A stretch of 64,000 bases of DNA from contig NZ_STGA01000044.1 of the NCBI RefSeq assembly GCF_005222835.1, positions 247,274 through 311,273 on the forward strand. The letters run 5' to 3'. Position numbers and translations under genes: made by a program. Under the pieces are notes generated by a model. That model did not search any database. It was given only the letters and a program-made list of their open reading frames with translations, and had not been told where the DNA came from. This document shows positions 43,508-52,682 of the stretch, piece by piece (the stretch's first letter is position 1; every line of letters starts with the position of its first letter). Source of the stretch: Rhizobium sp. FKY42 (GTDB taxonomy: Bacteria > Pseudomonadota > Alphaproteobacteria > Rhizobiales > Rhizobiaceae).

Positions 43508-44422
43508 ATGTTGCTCTCGACGGTTCGCACACTTGCTCTCTCCGCTGCGCTGGCATTCAGTGCCTCTCACGCCCTGGCGGCGGACATCACCATCCGCCAC
43601 GCGCAGGGCGAAACGAAGCTTACTGAGACGCCGAAGAAAGTGGTCACCTTCGACCTTGCAGCCCTCGATACGATGGATGCGCTGGGCGTTCCCGTGGCAG
43701 GCGTGCCCAAGGCCCTGATGCCTGACTACCTTCAGAAATACGTGTCAGGTCCTGTTCCCAAAGTCGGCACGCTGTTCGAACCGGATTACGAGGCAATTGC
43801 CGAACTTCAGCCGGACCTGATTATCGTGACCGCTCGTTCCGCCAGCAAATTGAAGGAGTTGTCAGCCATTGCTCCCACCGTGGATCTCTCTGTCGATGGC
43901 GACACCTTCCTGAAGCAATCGGAAGAGAACATCCGCACACTTGCGAAAGTGTTCAATAAGGAAAGCGAAGCTAACAGACTCATCGAAAAGCTGAATTCGT
44001 CGACAGCCGAGTTGAAGCAGAAGACAAAGAATGCCGGCAAGGGCCTGCTGGTCCTGACAACCGGCGGTAAAATGAGCACCTATGGTCCCGGCTCCCGTTT
44101 CGGTGTCCTGTTTTCCGACTACGGCATGACTCCCGCCGATGCAGCGATCAAGGCGGATAATCACGGCCAGCCGATTTCCTACGAGTACATTCTGGAAAAG
44201 AACCCGGACTGGCTGTTCGTCATCGACCGCGATGCCTCGATCGGCAACAAGGGCGAAGCAGCCTCCAAGCTTTTGGACAATGACATCGTACGGCGTACCA
44301 CCGCCTGGCAGAAGAACCATGTCGTCTATCTCGACGGCCTGTCGCTCTATGTGGTAGGTGGCGGTTTGACTGCGCTTCAGAACACGGTGGACCAGTTGAA
44401 CACCGCGCTCGCAAAGCCCTGA
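43508..44422 (+). CDS. Siderophore ABC transporter substrate-binding protein (FatB/CeuE type)
   Basis: 304 residues from ATG 43508 (AAGGA upstream; frame opens at 43460). Signal peptide MLLSTVRTLALSAALAFSAS, cleaved near ALAAD. Class III binding protein with the long backbone helix (ENIRTLAKVFNKESEANRLI); family strings KVVTFDLAALDTMDALGVPV, VGTLFEPDYEAIAELQPDLI, GPGSRFGVLFSDYGMTPAD. This subfamily binds catecholate siderophores such as petrobactin or vibriobactin. First gene of a four-gene importer. Confidence 0.92.
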   Translation: MLLSTVRTLALSAALAFSASHALAADITIRHAQGETKLTETPKKVVTFDLAALDTMDALGVPVAGVPKALMPDYLQKYVSGPVPKVGTLFEPDYEAIAELQPDLIIVTARSASKLKELSAIAPTVDLSVDGDTFLKQSEENIRTLAKVFNKESEANRLIEKLNSSTAELKQKTKNAGKGLLVLTTGGKMSTYGPGSRFGVLFSDYGMTPADAAIKADNHGQPISYEYILEKNPDWLFVIDRDASIGNKGEAASKLLDNDIVRRTTAWQKNHVVYLDGLSLYVVGGGLTALQNTVDQLNTALAKP

Positions 44423-44470
44423 GCCGATAGGCGGCGCGCGCCCGGTTGCCGCTTAGCCTGAAATCAGCCC

Positions 44471-45430
44471 ATGCGTCTGACACTTGCCCTCATCGCACTT
44501 CTCTGTCTCGGTGTCACCAGCCTGTTCTTCGGCGTGAGTGACATCTCCCCGCTTGCCCTGTTGAGCGGTGAGGCAGACGAGAAGGCCGTGCTGGTGCTTT
44601 TGGCAAGCCGCCTGCCCCGCACGCTGGCGCTCGTTCTTGCAGGCTCGGGGCTCGCCGTCTGCGGCACGCTGATGCAAATGTTGGCGCGAAACCGGTTCGT
44701 CGAACCCTCCACCGCAGGCACGGTGGAATCTGCCAGCCTTGGCATGCTGATTGCGCTGATCATCTCGCCCAACATGCCGGTGATGGGGAAGATGGCCTTT
44801 GCGGCAGGGTTCGCACTTCTCGGAACCGCCCTCTTCCTTGCTATCCTACGTCGCATTCCATTGCGCTCGGTCGTCATGGTGCCGCTGGTGGGGCTGATGC
44901 TGGGAGGCGTCATCTATTCGGTTGCCGCCTTCATCGCCTACCGGCTGAACCTCATGCAATCGCTCGCCGCCTTCGAAAGTGGCGACTTCTCCTCTGTGCT
45001 TCGCGGGCGCTACGAAATCCTCTGGCTTTCGCTCGTCATGACGATTGCCGCCTATGTTGCCGCAGACCGCTTCACGCTTGCCGGATTGGGCGAGGAGTTC
45101 GCCACCAATCTGGGGCTGAATTATCGCCGCATCATGATGCTGGGGCTCATCATCGTTTCCATGGTCACGGCCTGCGTCGTCGTCACTGCGGGTGTTATTC
45201 CGTTCCTGGGCCTCATCGTGCCGAACGTCATCAGCATGATCATGGGCGACAGCCTGCGCCGCACCCTGCCATGGACGGCAATCCTTGGCGCGGGGCTTGT
45301 GCTGGCCTGCGATATCATTGGCCGCATCGTTGTCTGGCCCTTTGAGGTGCCGGTGGGCGCGGTGCTGGGCGTGCTGGGTAGCGCCTTCTTCCTCTTCCTC
45401 CTTTTCAGGAGGCAGAGCCGTGCGGCGTAA
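44471..45430 (+). CDS. Siderophore ABC transporter permease 1 (FecCD family)
   Basis: 319 residues, FecCD fold with about nine or ten helices. Motifs: ASRLPRTLALVLAGSGLAVCG (typical RLPR start of FecCD), NRFVEPSTAGTVESASLGML, GVIPFLGLIVPNVISMIMG and the DSLRRTLPWTAILGAGLVLA coupling segment. The stop overlaps the GTG start of permease 2. Confidence 0.94.
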   Translation: MRLTLALIALLCLGVTSLFFGVSDISPLALLSGEADEKAVLVLLASRLPRTLALVLAGSGLAVCGTLMQMLARNRFVEPSTAGTVESASLGMLIALIISPNMPVMGKMAFAAGFALLGTALFLAILRRIPLRSVVMVPLVGLMLGGVIYSVAAFIAYRLNLMQSLAAFESGDFSSVLRGRYEILWLSLVMTIAAYVAADRFTLAGLGEEFATNLGLNYRRIMMLGLIIVSMVTACVVVTAGVIPFLGLIVPNVISMIMGDSLRRTLPWTAILGAGLVLACDIIGRIVVWPFEVPVGAVLGVLGSAFFLFLLFRRQSRAA

Positions 45431-46373
45431 CCCCTTCCCGATCCTTGCTATTCTGGGTCTGATTGCCGTAGTCGCGGCAATCGGTTTCATGACGATCGGA
45501 GCCCGCGGCAGCTGGAGCTTTATCCTTACTTTCCGAGGTACGAAGCTTCTGGGCATGGTGCTGGTCGCCTATGCGATTGCGCTGTCCACTGTGTTGTTTC
45601 AAACCATCACCAACAACCGCATCCTGACACCATCCATCATGGGTTTCGATGCGCTTTACGGCCTGTTGCAAACACTTCTGGTGCTGGTCTTCGGGGCAAC
45701 CTTCATCTCAGGGCTCGATCCGCGCCTGCTTTTCGTCATCGAAGTCACGGTCATGATGGGCTTTTCGCTCATCCTGTTTCGCCTGCTGTTTTCCGGGGCG
45801 CTGAAGAGCCTGCATCTGTTGATGCTGGCAGGTGTCGTGCTGGGCATCATGTTTCGCAGCCTGTCCGGCTTTCTGCAGCGGATCATCGATCCGAACGATT
45901 TCCTCGTTCTTCAGGATCGTCTGTTTGCCAGCTTCAATTCCATCGACAGCCAGTTGCTGGGTATCTCCTTCGTGCTGGTTGGGCTTGTCTCGACTGTTGC
46001 CTGGCGGATGGGCCACAGTTTCGATGTCATGGCGCTGGGGCGCGAGACCGCCATTTCGCTGGGCGTGGACCACCAACGGCAGACCCTCATCATCCTGCTT
46101 CTGGTGTCTGTCCTCGTCTGTGTTTCGACTGCACTGGTCGGCCCCGCAACCTTCTTCGGCCTGCTGGTCGCAAACCTCGCTTACATCATCATGCCGTCCG
46201 CCAAACATCGCCATGTCATTCCGGCGGCCTGCCTGCTGGCCATCATCACGCTGGTGGGCGGACAGACACTGCTGGAACGTGTTTTTGCCTTCAATACTGC
46301 GCTCTCCATCATCATCGAGTTTGCCGGCGGCCTGTTCTTCATTCTCTTCCTGCTCAGAGGAGCGATCCGATGA
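45420..46373 (+). CDS. Siderophore ABC transporter permease 2 (FecCD family)
   Basis: 317 residues from a GTG at 45420, chosen because AGGAGG lies 7 nt upstream and the start overlaps the previous gene by 11 bp; an ATG upstream in frame (45285) would run through the neighbour. FecCD features: ILTPSIMGFDALYGLLQTLL, AWRMGHSFDVMALGRETAIS, VGPATFFGLLVANLAYIIMP. Its stop overlaps the ATPase start (ATGA). Confidence 0.92.
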   Translation: MRRNPFPILAILGLIAVVAAIGFMTIGARGSWSFILTFRGTKLLGMVLVAYAIALSTVLFQTITNNRILTPSIMGFDALYGLLQTLLVLVFGATFISGLDPRLLFVIEVTVMMGFSLILFRLLFSGALKSLHLLMLAGVVLGIMFRSLSGFLQRIIDPNDFLVLQDRLFASFNSIDSQLLGISFVLVGLVSTVAWRMGHSFDVMALGRETAISLGVDHQRQTLIILLLVSVLVCVSTALVGPATFFGLLVANLAYIIMPSAKHRHVIPAACLLAIITLVGGQTLLERVFAFNTALSIIIEFAGGLFFILFLLRGAIR

Positions 46374-47128
46374 TCGACATCCGTGATGTCAGCAAAACCT
46401 ATGGCTCGACCGTGGTTGTCGATGGCGTTACACTGACCCTGCCGAAGGGTGGGCTGACCGCCATCATCGGTCCGAACGGCGCTGGCAAATCGACGCTGCT
46501 ATCCATGGTGGCCCGCCTTCTGCCCATGGATTCCGGACAGGTGATGGTGGACGGACTGGATGTCGCCCGCACGCCGGGCGATGCGCTGGCGCGTCGTCTG
46601 GCCTTTCTGCGGCAGGATAACCACATGGTCGCCCGCCTGACGGTGCGCGATCTCGTGACCTTCGGCCGCTACCCCTATTCCAGGGGCCGCCCGACGCGGG
46701 AGGACCTAGGCCATGTCGAGCGGGCGCTCGGCTATCTGGGCCTGAGTGATCTCTCCGAACGCTATCTGGATGAGCTGTCCGGTGGCCAGCGCCAGCGTGC
46801 TTTCGTCGCCATGGTGCTGTGCCAGGATACGGACTACATGCTGTTCGACGAGCCGCTGAACAATCTCGATATCCGTCACGCTGTCGGTATGATGAAGCTC
46901 CTGAAGGGCGCCGCGCAGGATTTCGCCAAGACAGTGGTCGTCGTGTTGCACGATATCAACTTCGCCTCCTGCTACGCGGATCACATCGTCGTCATGCGCG
47001 ATGGCAAACTGTTTCTTCAGGGAACGCCGGACGATATCGTGAGACCGGAGATCCTGACATCGATCTATGCTACGGACTTTGCTGTCCACGAACTCGATGG
47101 TCACCGGATCGCCACCTATTTCACCTGA
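46370..47128 (+). CDS. Siderophore ABC transporter ATP-binding protein (FecE/FepC family)
   Basis: 252 residues with Walker A GPNGAGKST near residues 34-42, Q-loop LRQDNHMVARLTV, signature LSGGQRQRAFVAMVL, Walker B YMLFDEPLNNLDI and H-loop VVLHDINFASC. GAGGAG precedes the ATG, which overlaps the permease stop. Completes the importer; no TonB-dependent receptor is in the window. Confidence 0.95.
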   Translation: MIDIRDVSKTYGSTVVVDGVTLTLPKGGLTAIIGPNGAGKSTLLSMVARLLPMDSGQVMVDGLDVARTPGDALARRLAFLRQDNHMVARLTVRDLVTFGRYPYSRGRPTREDLGHVERALGYLGLSDLSERYLDELSGGQRQRAFVAMVLCQDTDYMLFDEPLNNLDIRHAVGMMKLLKGAAQDFAKTVVVVLHDINFASCYADHIVVMRDGKLFLQGTPDDIVRPEILTSIYATDFAVHELDGHRIATYFT

Positions 47129-47149
47129 TTTCTTCTGATGGAACCCGCC

Positions 47150-48007
47150 ATGCCAAATGCTAGGCCCGGTCTCGACATCGTCCACGATGGGCACCGCATA
47201 CGGCTGAAATGGCATCGCCTGCGGCTTTCGCTGGATTGCCCGCTGTTTTCCGCCGAAACCATGGCGGAGGGTTTTCGCTTTGGCGCCTCCATGGAACTGG
47301 ACCTGCGGGTGCGCGGCGATGGCGGCTTTGTCGTTCTGCACGACAGTGACCTCGAAGGCGAAACCACGGGTTACGGGCCGGTTTGCAAGGCTGATGCGGC
47401 GACGATCCGAACACTGTCCATGAAGTCCAGCGGAACCACGCCCATTCTTTCGGAAGATCTGGCAGGGCTCATGCAGACAGCTCACCCGGAAGCGCTTCTC
47501 CAATTCGACATGAAGGACGACCTGAAGACGATTGGCGAAAAGGGTCTGGATCATCTGGCTCGAACCTTTGCGGGCCTTGGCCGGTTCATGATCGTCAGCG
47601 GCGCTGACCTCGATCTGATTGAAGCGATGAAGACACGCTTGCCCGACGCACAGCGCGGCATCGACCCGACCAACAAACTGCTGGCACTGCTGCGCCAGAA
47701 AGGCCCTTCTGCGGTCGAGGAAGTATTGCGCGCCGATTGTCTGGGACCAACCGAGCCGCAGATGATCTACCTCTCCTGGCCGCTGATCCTTGAAGCCCAT
47801 GCGGCGGGTCTTGATCTCATCGGACTTTGTCACTCTCTCGACAAGACAGTCGATGCCTGGACCTTCAACATGGTGGATCGCAACAAGGGTTTCTCGCAGG
47901 ACGAATGGCTGCGGTTCTCGATGCTGATGAGCCTGAGGCCAGACCAGATCACCACGGATGAAGCTCCGGCAACGGAACACGCATGGCTTGCCCGCTACGG
48001 ACCATAA
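47150..48007 (+). CDS. Glycerophosphodiester phosphodiesterase family protein
   Basis: 285 residues from ATG 47150 (ATG 47138 is an alternative). GDPD TIM barrel: WHRLRLSLDCPLFSAETMAE takes the place of the usual HRG motif, FGASMELDLRVRGDGGFVVL holds the catalytic E-x-D, and HDSDLEGETTGYGP the second His. The first motif is less canonical (HRL instead of HRG). It hydrolyses glycerophosphodiesters or a related lipid head group. It follows the siderophore importer by 21 bp and may share its transcript. Confidence 0.85.
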   Translation: MPNARPGLDIVHDGHRIRLKWHRLRLSLDCPLFSAETMAEGFRFGASMELDLRVRGDGGFVVLHDSDLEGETTGYGPVCKADAATIRTLSMKSSGTTPILSEDLAGLMQTAHPEALLQFDMKDDLKTIGEKGLDHLARTFAGLGRFMIVSGADLDLIEAMKTRLPDAQRGIDPTNKLLALLRQKGPSAVEEVLRADCLGPTEPQMIYLSWPLILEAHAAGLDLIGLCHSLDKTVDAWTFNMVDRNKGFSQDEWLRFSMLMSLRPDQITTDEAPATEHAWLARYGP

Positions 48008-48012
48008 ACGCA

Positions 48013-48038
48013 AAGAACCCGCCGGGTGGCGGGCTCTT
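48013..48038. terminator. Bidirectional terminator between GDPD and small periplasmic protein genes
   Basis: AAGAACCCGCC (48013-48023), loop GGGT, GGCGGGCTCTT (48028-48038), one mismatch. T-rich flanks occur on both strands. It separates two converging genes. Confidence 0.75.
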
Positions 48039-48063
48039 GCAGATAGGTTTGGGATCTGTCAGA

Positions 48064-48402
48064 TCAGATTTCCGGGCAGCCGCGCTCGTTGGCGAAGGTA
48101 ATGCGCTCCAGTCCACGGCGCGTATAGCCTTCGACGATGACACGACCGGGGGTGACACGCACCACTTCCGGGTCACGCAGACCTGCTTCACGAGCGGCAG
48201 CACGGGCCTCGCGCTCATCGCAACCACGCGGAGGCGGACGGCGGCGATCGGGCTCCGGGCCGCGCGGATCGCGAATGACGGGGCGAACGCCATCCGGGCC
48301 AATTCGCAATTCCAGATCTTGCGCTCCTGCCGGGACTGAACTGACGACGGCTGCTGCTGCCATGGTGAGCGCCACTCCGGCTGCCTGGATCGCCTTAAAC
48401 AT
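48064..48402 (-). CDS. Small secreted Arg/Pro-rich protein
   Basis: 112 residues from ATG 48402 with GGAGGAAAG directly upstream (frame opens at 48558). Signal peptide MFKAIQAAGVALTMAAAAVV, cleavage near AGAQD. The mature chain is rich in Arg, Pro and Asp (DPRGPEPDRRRPPPRGCDER) and ends with a small folded unit (VTPGRVIVEGYTRRGLERIT) holding two Cys that could form a disulphide (CDEREARA and RGCPEI). Resembles rhizobial hypothetical periplasmic proteins; function unknown. Confidence 0.8.
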   Translation of the reverse strand: MFKAIQAAGVALTMAAAAVVSSVPAGAQDLELRIGPDGVRPVIRDPRGPEPDRRRPPPRGCDEREARAAAREAGLRDPEVVRVTPGRVIVEGYTRRGLERITFANERGCPEI

Positions 48403-48578
48403 CTTTCCTCCTTGTGCGCCTTTCGAGCACATCAATCGAATATCATCCCGGCAAGAACGCCGAACGCGCCAACCGGTTCCAAGAGGATAACCGCTTCGGA
48501 TGGAACACAACAGTCCAGCCTTCGCCCGATTCTTGGTAAATCGATTTATTCGCATCATCAGTAATAATTACACCATCA

Positions 48579-48586
48579 CTTAACCA
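48579..48586 (+). promoter_or_regulatory. CtrA half-site upstream of the second chemoreceptor
   Basis: TTAACCAT, identical to the rhizobial CtrA motif, 114 bp before the chemoreceptor start. The rest of 48403-48699 is AT-rich and gene-free. An 8-bp match alone is weak evidence. Confidence 0.4.
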
Positions 48587-48699
48587 TTTCCACTGCACAA
48601 CTTCTTGAGGCATAACGAGGAGATGAAGCGTCTTCTGTTTTAGTGCTTTTTCATATGTGTGGCGTATTTAACGTCTCGTCCTGAACATAAAGGTTTACC

Positions 48700-50520
48700 A
48701 TGCTGAGCAGCCTTTCAATCCGAACCAAGATCGTCTCACTTATCCTCTTCTTCGGCTTGTTTGCGCTTGCAGGTATGCTCTACCTCAGCAGCCGGTTCGA
48801 CGACGTGAACGACCGCTATGCGGATTTCATCGCACAAAAGGCGTCGTCGGCCGTCCTGGGCGCGCGCTCCTCGGCAGGCATGTGGACGGCAGTCAATGCG
48901 ATTTCCCGAGTGGCGCTCAATGAGCCAGGCACCCCGTCCTATGATGAGGCAAAGGCCGCTTTCGTGCGCAACCTGAACGGCGCTCGTCAAAAGCTGGTCG
49001 ACATTTCGAAATCCGTCCCCGCGACCCAGCCAGCGGTGGCCGAACTTCAGGGGCTGATGGACCAGTTCAACGCTCAATATGACAAGGTTGTTGCGGCGAA
49101 GGAAGCAGGCAAGACGGATGAGGCATTGGCCGTGGTCCGCGGACTGGACAAGCTTTCGCAAACCTTCTCCGAGAAGTCCGGCGCCAACAACACGAACCTG
49201 ACCAATCTTGTTGAGACGGGTGGCAAGCAGATTTCGCAGGAAACCGACAGTGTGATCCACACCAGCATGATCGTCATGTCGCTCGGAATTCTGGCCATCA
49301 TCGGTGCCGCTGTCTATGTCTGCCACGCAGGCATCACACAACCGATGGAAAAGCTTCGCAACCGCATGTCGTCGCTGGCAGACGGTGAGGCAGCCGCACC
49401 CATCGACGGCATTGATCGTGGTGACGAGATCGGCGCCATGGCAAAAACTGTCGAAGTGTTCCGCATGAATTCGCTGGAGCGCATCCAGCTTGAACAGCGT
49501 GCAGAAGAAGCCCGCAGCCAGACGGAAGCGGAGCGTGTAGCCAACGAAGCCATCAGGGCTGAGGAAGCTGGCGTGCTGGCGGATGTCGTGCAGTCGCTCG
49601 CATCCGGCTTGAAGGCCTTGGCCGAAGGCGACCTTTCTTTCCGCATCACGCGTCCCTTCTCCCCGAAACTCGATGGCCTGCGAACCGATTTCAACCATTC
49701 GCTGGAAAAAATGGCTGAAGCCATGCAACTGGTCGGCGGCAATGCCAATGCCATCACGGCCGGCGCCAACGAGATCCGCTCCTCCAGCGATGATCTTGCG
49801 CGCCGCACGGAACAGCAGGCAGCTTCCATCGAGCAAACGGCTGCCGCGCTTGAGGAAATCACGACGACGGTTCGCGATGGTGCAAAGCGTGCTGAGGAAA
49901 CACGTCGCCTCGTGACGGCAACCGGCGAAGATGCACGCAAGTCCGGCAGCGTGGTCCGCTCCGCCGTGGACGCGATGCAGGCCATCGAAACTTCGTCCGG
50001 CGAGATTTCCAACATTATCGGCGTGATCGACGAGATCGCATTCCAGACCAACCTTCTGGCCCTGAACGCTGGCGTTGAAGCCGCCCGCGCTGGTGAAGCA
50101 GGCAAGGGCTTTGCCGTCGTCGCTCAGGAAGTGCGCGAACTGGCGCAGCGCTCTGCAAAGGCAGCAAAGGAAATCAAGGATCTGATCCAGGCCTCCAGCG
50201 GACATGTTGCGCGCGGGGTTTCACTGGTCGGCGATACCGGCAAGGCGCTGGAAGGCATCGTCAACCAGGTTCAGCAGATCACATCCAATGTACAGGCGAT
50301 TGCTGAAGCCTATCGCGAACAGTCGCTCGGTCTGCAGGAAGTCAACACCGCCGTTAACTCCATCGATCAGGGCACCCAGCAGAATGCGGCCATGGTGGAA
50401 GAGGCAACGGCAACCTCGCATAACCTCTCGGTAGATGCGAACGCGCTTATCCAGCTGCTCGGACAGTTCCGCCTGCCCCAGGCTGGACAGCAGAGACAAG
50501 GCTTCAGCCGCGCGGCTTGA
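48700..50520 (+). CDS. Membrane methyl-accepting chemotaxis protein
   Basis: 606 residues. Two membrane helices: residues ~9-29 (IVSLILFFGLFALAGMLYLS) and ~189-210 (SMIVMSLGILAIIGAAVYVC) bound a periplasmic four-helix sensor domain. HAMP follows (ITQPMEKLRNRMSSLADGEA), a second HAMP-like segment near 305 (KALAEGDLSFRITRPF), and the signalling tip [20 protein letters not shown]. It lacks the C-terminal xWxxF motif seen in the soluble receptor at 16584, so it would depend on other receptors for methylation. Ligand unknown. Confidence 0.94.
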   Translation: MLSSLSIRTKIVSLILFFGLFALAGMLYLSSRFDDVNDRYADFIAQKASSAVLGARSSAGMWTAVNAISRVALNEPGTPSYDEAKAAFVRNLNGARQKLVDISKSVPATQPAVAELQGLMDQFNAQYDKVVAAKEAGKTDEALAVVRGLDKLSQTFSEKSGANNTNLTNLVETGGKQISQETDSVIHTSMIVMSLGILAIIGAAVYVCHAGITQPMEKLRNRMSSLADGEAAAPIDGIDRGDEIGAMAKTVEVFRMNSLERIQLEQRAEEARSQTEAERVANEAIRAEEAGVLADVVQSLASGLKALAEGDLSFRITRPFSPKLDGLRTDFNHSLEKMAEAMQLVGGNANAITAGANEIRSSSDDLARRTEQQAASIEQTAAALEEITTTVRDGAKRAEETRRLVTATGEDARKSGSVVRSAVDAMQAIETSSGEISNIIGVIDEIAFQTNLLALNAGVEAARAGEAGKGFAVVAQEVRELAQRSAKAAKEIKDLIQASSGHVARGVSLVGDTGKALEGIVNQVQQITSNVQAIAEAYREQSLGLQEVNTAVNSIDQGTQQNAAMVEEATATSHNLSVDANALIQLLGQFRLPQAGQQRQGFSRAA

Positions 50521-50542
50521 GTATCTTTCCGCATGAAGTTGC

Positions 50543-50574
50543 AAAAGGGCTTCCTCACGGAGGCCCTTTTCTTT
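50543..50574 (+). terminator. Terminator of the second chemoreceptor gene
   Basis: AAAAGGGCTTCC (50543-50554), loop TCAC, GGAGGCCCTTTT (50559-50570) with one G-T pair, then CTTTT. 23 bp after the stop; it also lies just past the end of the convergent GntR gene. Confidence 0.88.
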
Positions 50575-50580
50575 TGACGC

Positions 50581-51291
50581 TCAGATGTCCAGCGCATCCT
50601 TCAACGCCAGGCCATCGCGCACGCGCAGATCCAGATCCGCTTCGATATGGTCTATGTGATGCAGCATGATGGCGCTCGCCCGTGCCGCATCGCGCGCTTC
50701 CAGCGCCTGCAGAATATCGGCATGCTCATTGTGGCCGCACCGCGAAACGCCTGTGTTTCCATAGAGCGCGATGACGAGTGATGAGCGCGCCACCAGTTCG
50801 TCCATGAACCGTTGGAGAATGGCATTGCCGGAAACCTCTGCCAGCATCAGGTGAAAATCGCCCGACGCCTTGATCTCTGCTCGCCGCGCCGCCGGTCCGC
50901 GCTGGCTCATGTAGCGCGTTTCTTCCTCCAGATGCCGCCGAAAGCGCTCCAGATCACTAGAGGTTATGCGCTCCACCGCAGCAAGCACGATGCCGGGCTC
51001 CAGCAGGCGCCTTGAGGCGAAGACCTGACGCGCCTCATCGGGCGTCGGATTGGATACAAAAGCACCCCTGTTTCGTTCCGTCTTTACCAGGCCCTCAAAG
51101 GCGAGCATCTGAAGCGAAGCGCGAACGACGGTGCGGCTGGCCTCGAATAGCGTGCCGACTTCACTTTCCGAAAGCTTGGTCCCCGGCGCCAGACGGCGGT
51201 CGACAATCGCATTGCGGAGCGCATCCCGAATGGCCAAGGCCCGATCGTCTGGAGCAATATCAAAAGGAGAAATCTTGTCACTGATCTGCAT
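50581..51291 (-). CDS. GntR-family transcriptional regulator (FadR/FCD type)
   Basis: 236 residues. Winged HTH (ALRNAIVDRRLAPGTKLSES, EVGTLFEASRTVVRASLQML) followed by an all-helical FCD ligand domain with metal-binding His and Asp candidates (ASGDFHLMLAEVSGN, CGHNEHADILQAL, MLHHIDHIEADL). Divergent from the ABC/racemase operon; the gap carries two copies of an FCD-type operator (51366-51400). It probably represses the operon until a pathway compound binds. Confidence 0.92.
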   Translation of the reverse strand: MQISDKISPFDIAPDDRALAIRDALRNAIVDRRLAPGTKLSESEVGTLFEASRTVVRASLQMLAFEGLVKTERNRGAFVSNPTPDEARQVFASRRLLEPGIVLAAVERITSSDLERFRRHLEEETRYMSQRGPAARRAEIKASGDFHLMLAEVSGNAILQRFMDELVARSSLVIALYGNTGVSRCGHNEHADILQALEARDAARASAIMLHHIDHIEADLDLRVRDGLALKDALDI

Positions 51292-51365
51292 GGCGGGATC
51301 CGGTTTCCGGCAGATTGTACCCTGAGATTCGGCACAAAGGAAAGCGCGTTCAGTTTGAATGACGC

Positions 51366-51400
51366 ATCGAATACAATAATCCTACAGTATCGTATACGAT
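51366..51400 (+). promoter_or_regulatory. Twin operators for the GntR regulator
   Basis: Perfect palindrome ATCGTATACGAT (51389-51400) and a related ATCGAATACAAT (51366-51377), centres 23 bp apart, about two DNA turns. Both fit the FCD-GntR pattern T-N-G-T-N-N-A-C-N-A in whole or in part. They lie 75-98 bp from the gntR start and 147-170 bp before the operon start. Confidence 0.75.
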
Positions 51401-51546
51401 CGCAAAAATTTTGAGCAAGTCGTGCCCCTTCATTGTGCGTGCAGTGCACAAATTAACAGGGCCTTGCATTCCGACCTCCGGAAATGCCGCAGGAATGAAC
51501 TTGGCACGAACCATGCATTAACAGTCTCATCTTGAAGGAGACGTGC

Positions 51547-52632
51547 ATGAGCAAAGCAGCCGAGATAGAAATTGCGTCGGTTTCCAAGATCTACGGAAAC
51601 ACAACCGCAGTTCATGCCATTAGCCTGAAGATTCCGGCGGGAAGCTACTGCTGCCTTCTTGGCCCCTCCGGCTGCGGCAAGACGTCAACCTTGCGCATGA
51701 TTGCGGGCCACGAAAGCGTATCAGGCGGCGATATTCTTCTCGGCAACAAGAATGTCACGGATCTGGCCCCTGCCGAGCGAGGGACTGCCATGATGTTCCA
51801 GTCCTATGCGCTGTTTCCACACCTCGATTTGGTGGAAAATGTTGCCTTCTCGATGAAGATGAAGGGCGTCGACAAGGAGACGCGCCGTGCCAAGGCGCTC
51901 GACATGCTGAAGCTGATGCAGCTTGAGCCCTATGCCAGCCGCCGCCCGGCACAGCTTTCCGGCGGGCAGCAGCAACGTGTGGCGCTTGCCCGTGCGCTGA
52001 TCACCGATCCTGAAGCTCTCTTGCTGGACGAGCCGCTGTCTGCACTCGATCCCTTCCTCAAGATACGCATGCGCGCGGAACTGAAGAAGCTGCAAACCTC
52101 GCTTGGCATCACCTTCGTGCACGTGACCCACAGCCAGGAAGAGGCCATGGCGCTGGCGGATATCATCGTCGTCATGAACGATGGCCGCATCGAGCAGGCG
52201 GCCGCGCCGCGCACTGTGTTCGAAAGACCGGCGACGGCCTTCGTAGCCCGCTTCATGGGCGATCATAATGTGATCTCCGGGCGCGCCACCTCGTCGACGC
52301 CATCGGGTCTTTCTCTCACGGTTCCGGCAGGCGGTACATTCAGCGCCCCGGCTTGCGGCATGCCGGAAGGCGACCCGGTCGACATCGCCATCCGCACCGA
52401 CCGCGTGCAGATCGGCAAGGCCGCGCAGGATGGGCTGGGCTTCACCGGCAGCGTTTCCAACATCGAATATCGCGGCTCCTCCGTAAAGCTCACCGCCACC
52501 GGCGCGGGGATCGAGGAGTTCACCGCAATCATCAGCGACAGAGAGTTCTTCGAACAACCGATCAAGGTTGGCGAAGCCATTCAGCTGTCCTGGCATGCCG
52601 GGGACGTGATCGTCCTCGGAAAGGCTCAATAA
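51547..52632 (+). CDS. ABC transporter ATP-binding protein (PotA type)
   Basis: 361 residues from ATG 51547 with GGAGACG upstream (TTG 51532 in frame). Walker A LGPSGCGKTS near residues 40-48, signature LSGGQQQRVALARAL, Walker B ALLLDEPLSALDPF, H-loop FVHVTHSQEEAM, and a C-terminal TOBE domain (residues ~280-355). PotA-type ATPases serve importers for polyamines and other charged small molecules. First gene of the operon under GntR control. Confidence 0.94.
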   Translation: MSKAAEIEIASVSKIYGNTTAVHAISLKIPAGSYCCLLGPSGCGKTSTLRMIAGHESVSGGDILLGNKNVTDLAPAERGTAMMFQSYALFPHLDLVENVAFSMKMKGVDKETRRAKALDMLKLMQLEPYASRRPAQLSGGQQQRVALARALITDPEALLLDEPLSALDPFLKIRMRAELKKLQTSLGITFVHVTHSQEEAMALADIIVVMNDGRIEQAAAPRTVFERPATAFVARFMGDHNVISGRATSSTPSGLSLTVPAGGTFSAPACGMPEGDPVDIAIRTDRVQIGKAAQDGLGFTGSVSNIEYRGSSVKLTATGAGIEEFTAIISDREFFEQPIKVGEAIQLSWHAGDVIVLGKAQ

Positions 52633-52682
52633 CAAGCAGCGCAACAAAAACCAGCACAATAAAAACCAGAGAGGAACATGGC

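Noticed and set aside
48736-50205. 489-codon open frame antisense to the second chemoreceptor gene
   Set aside because: It mirrors the codon structure of a clear MCP gene, has no domain and no ribosome site.
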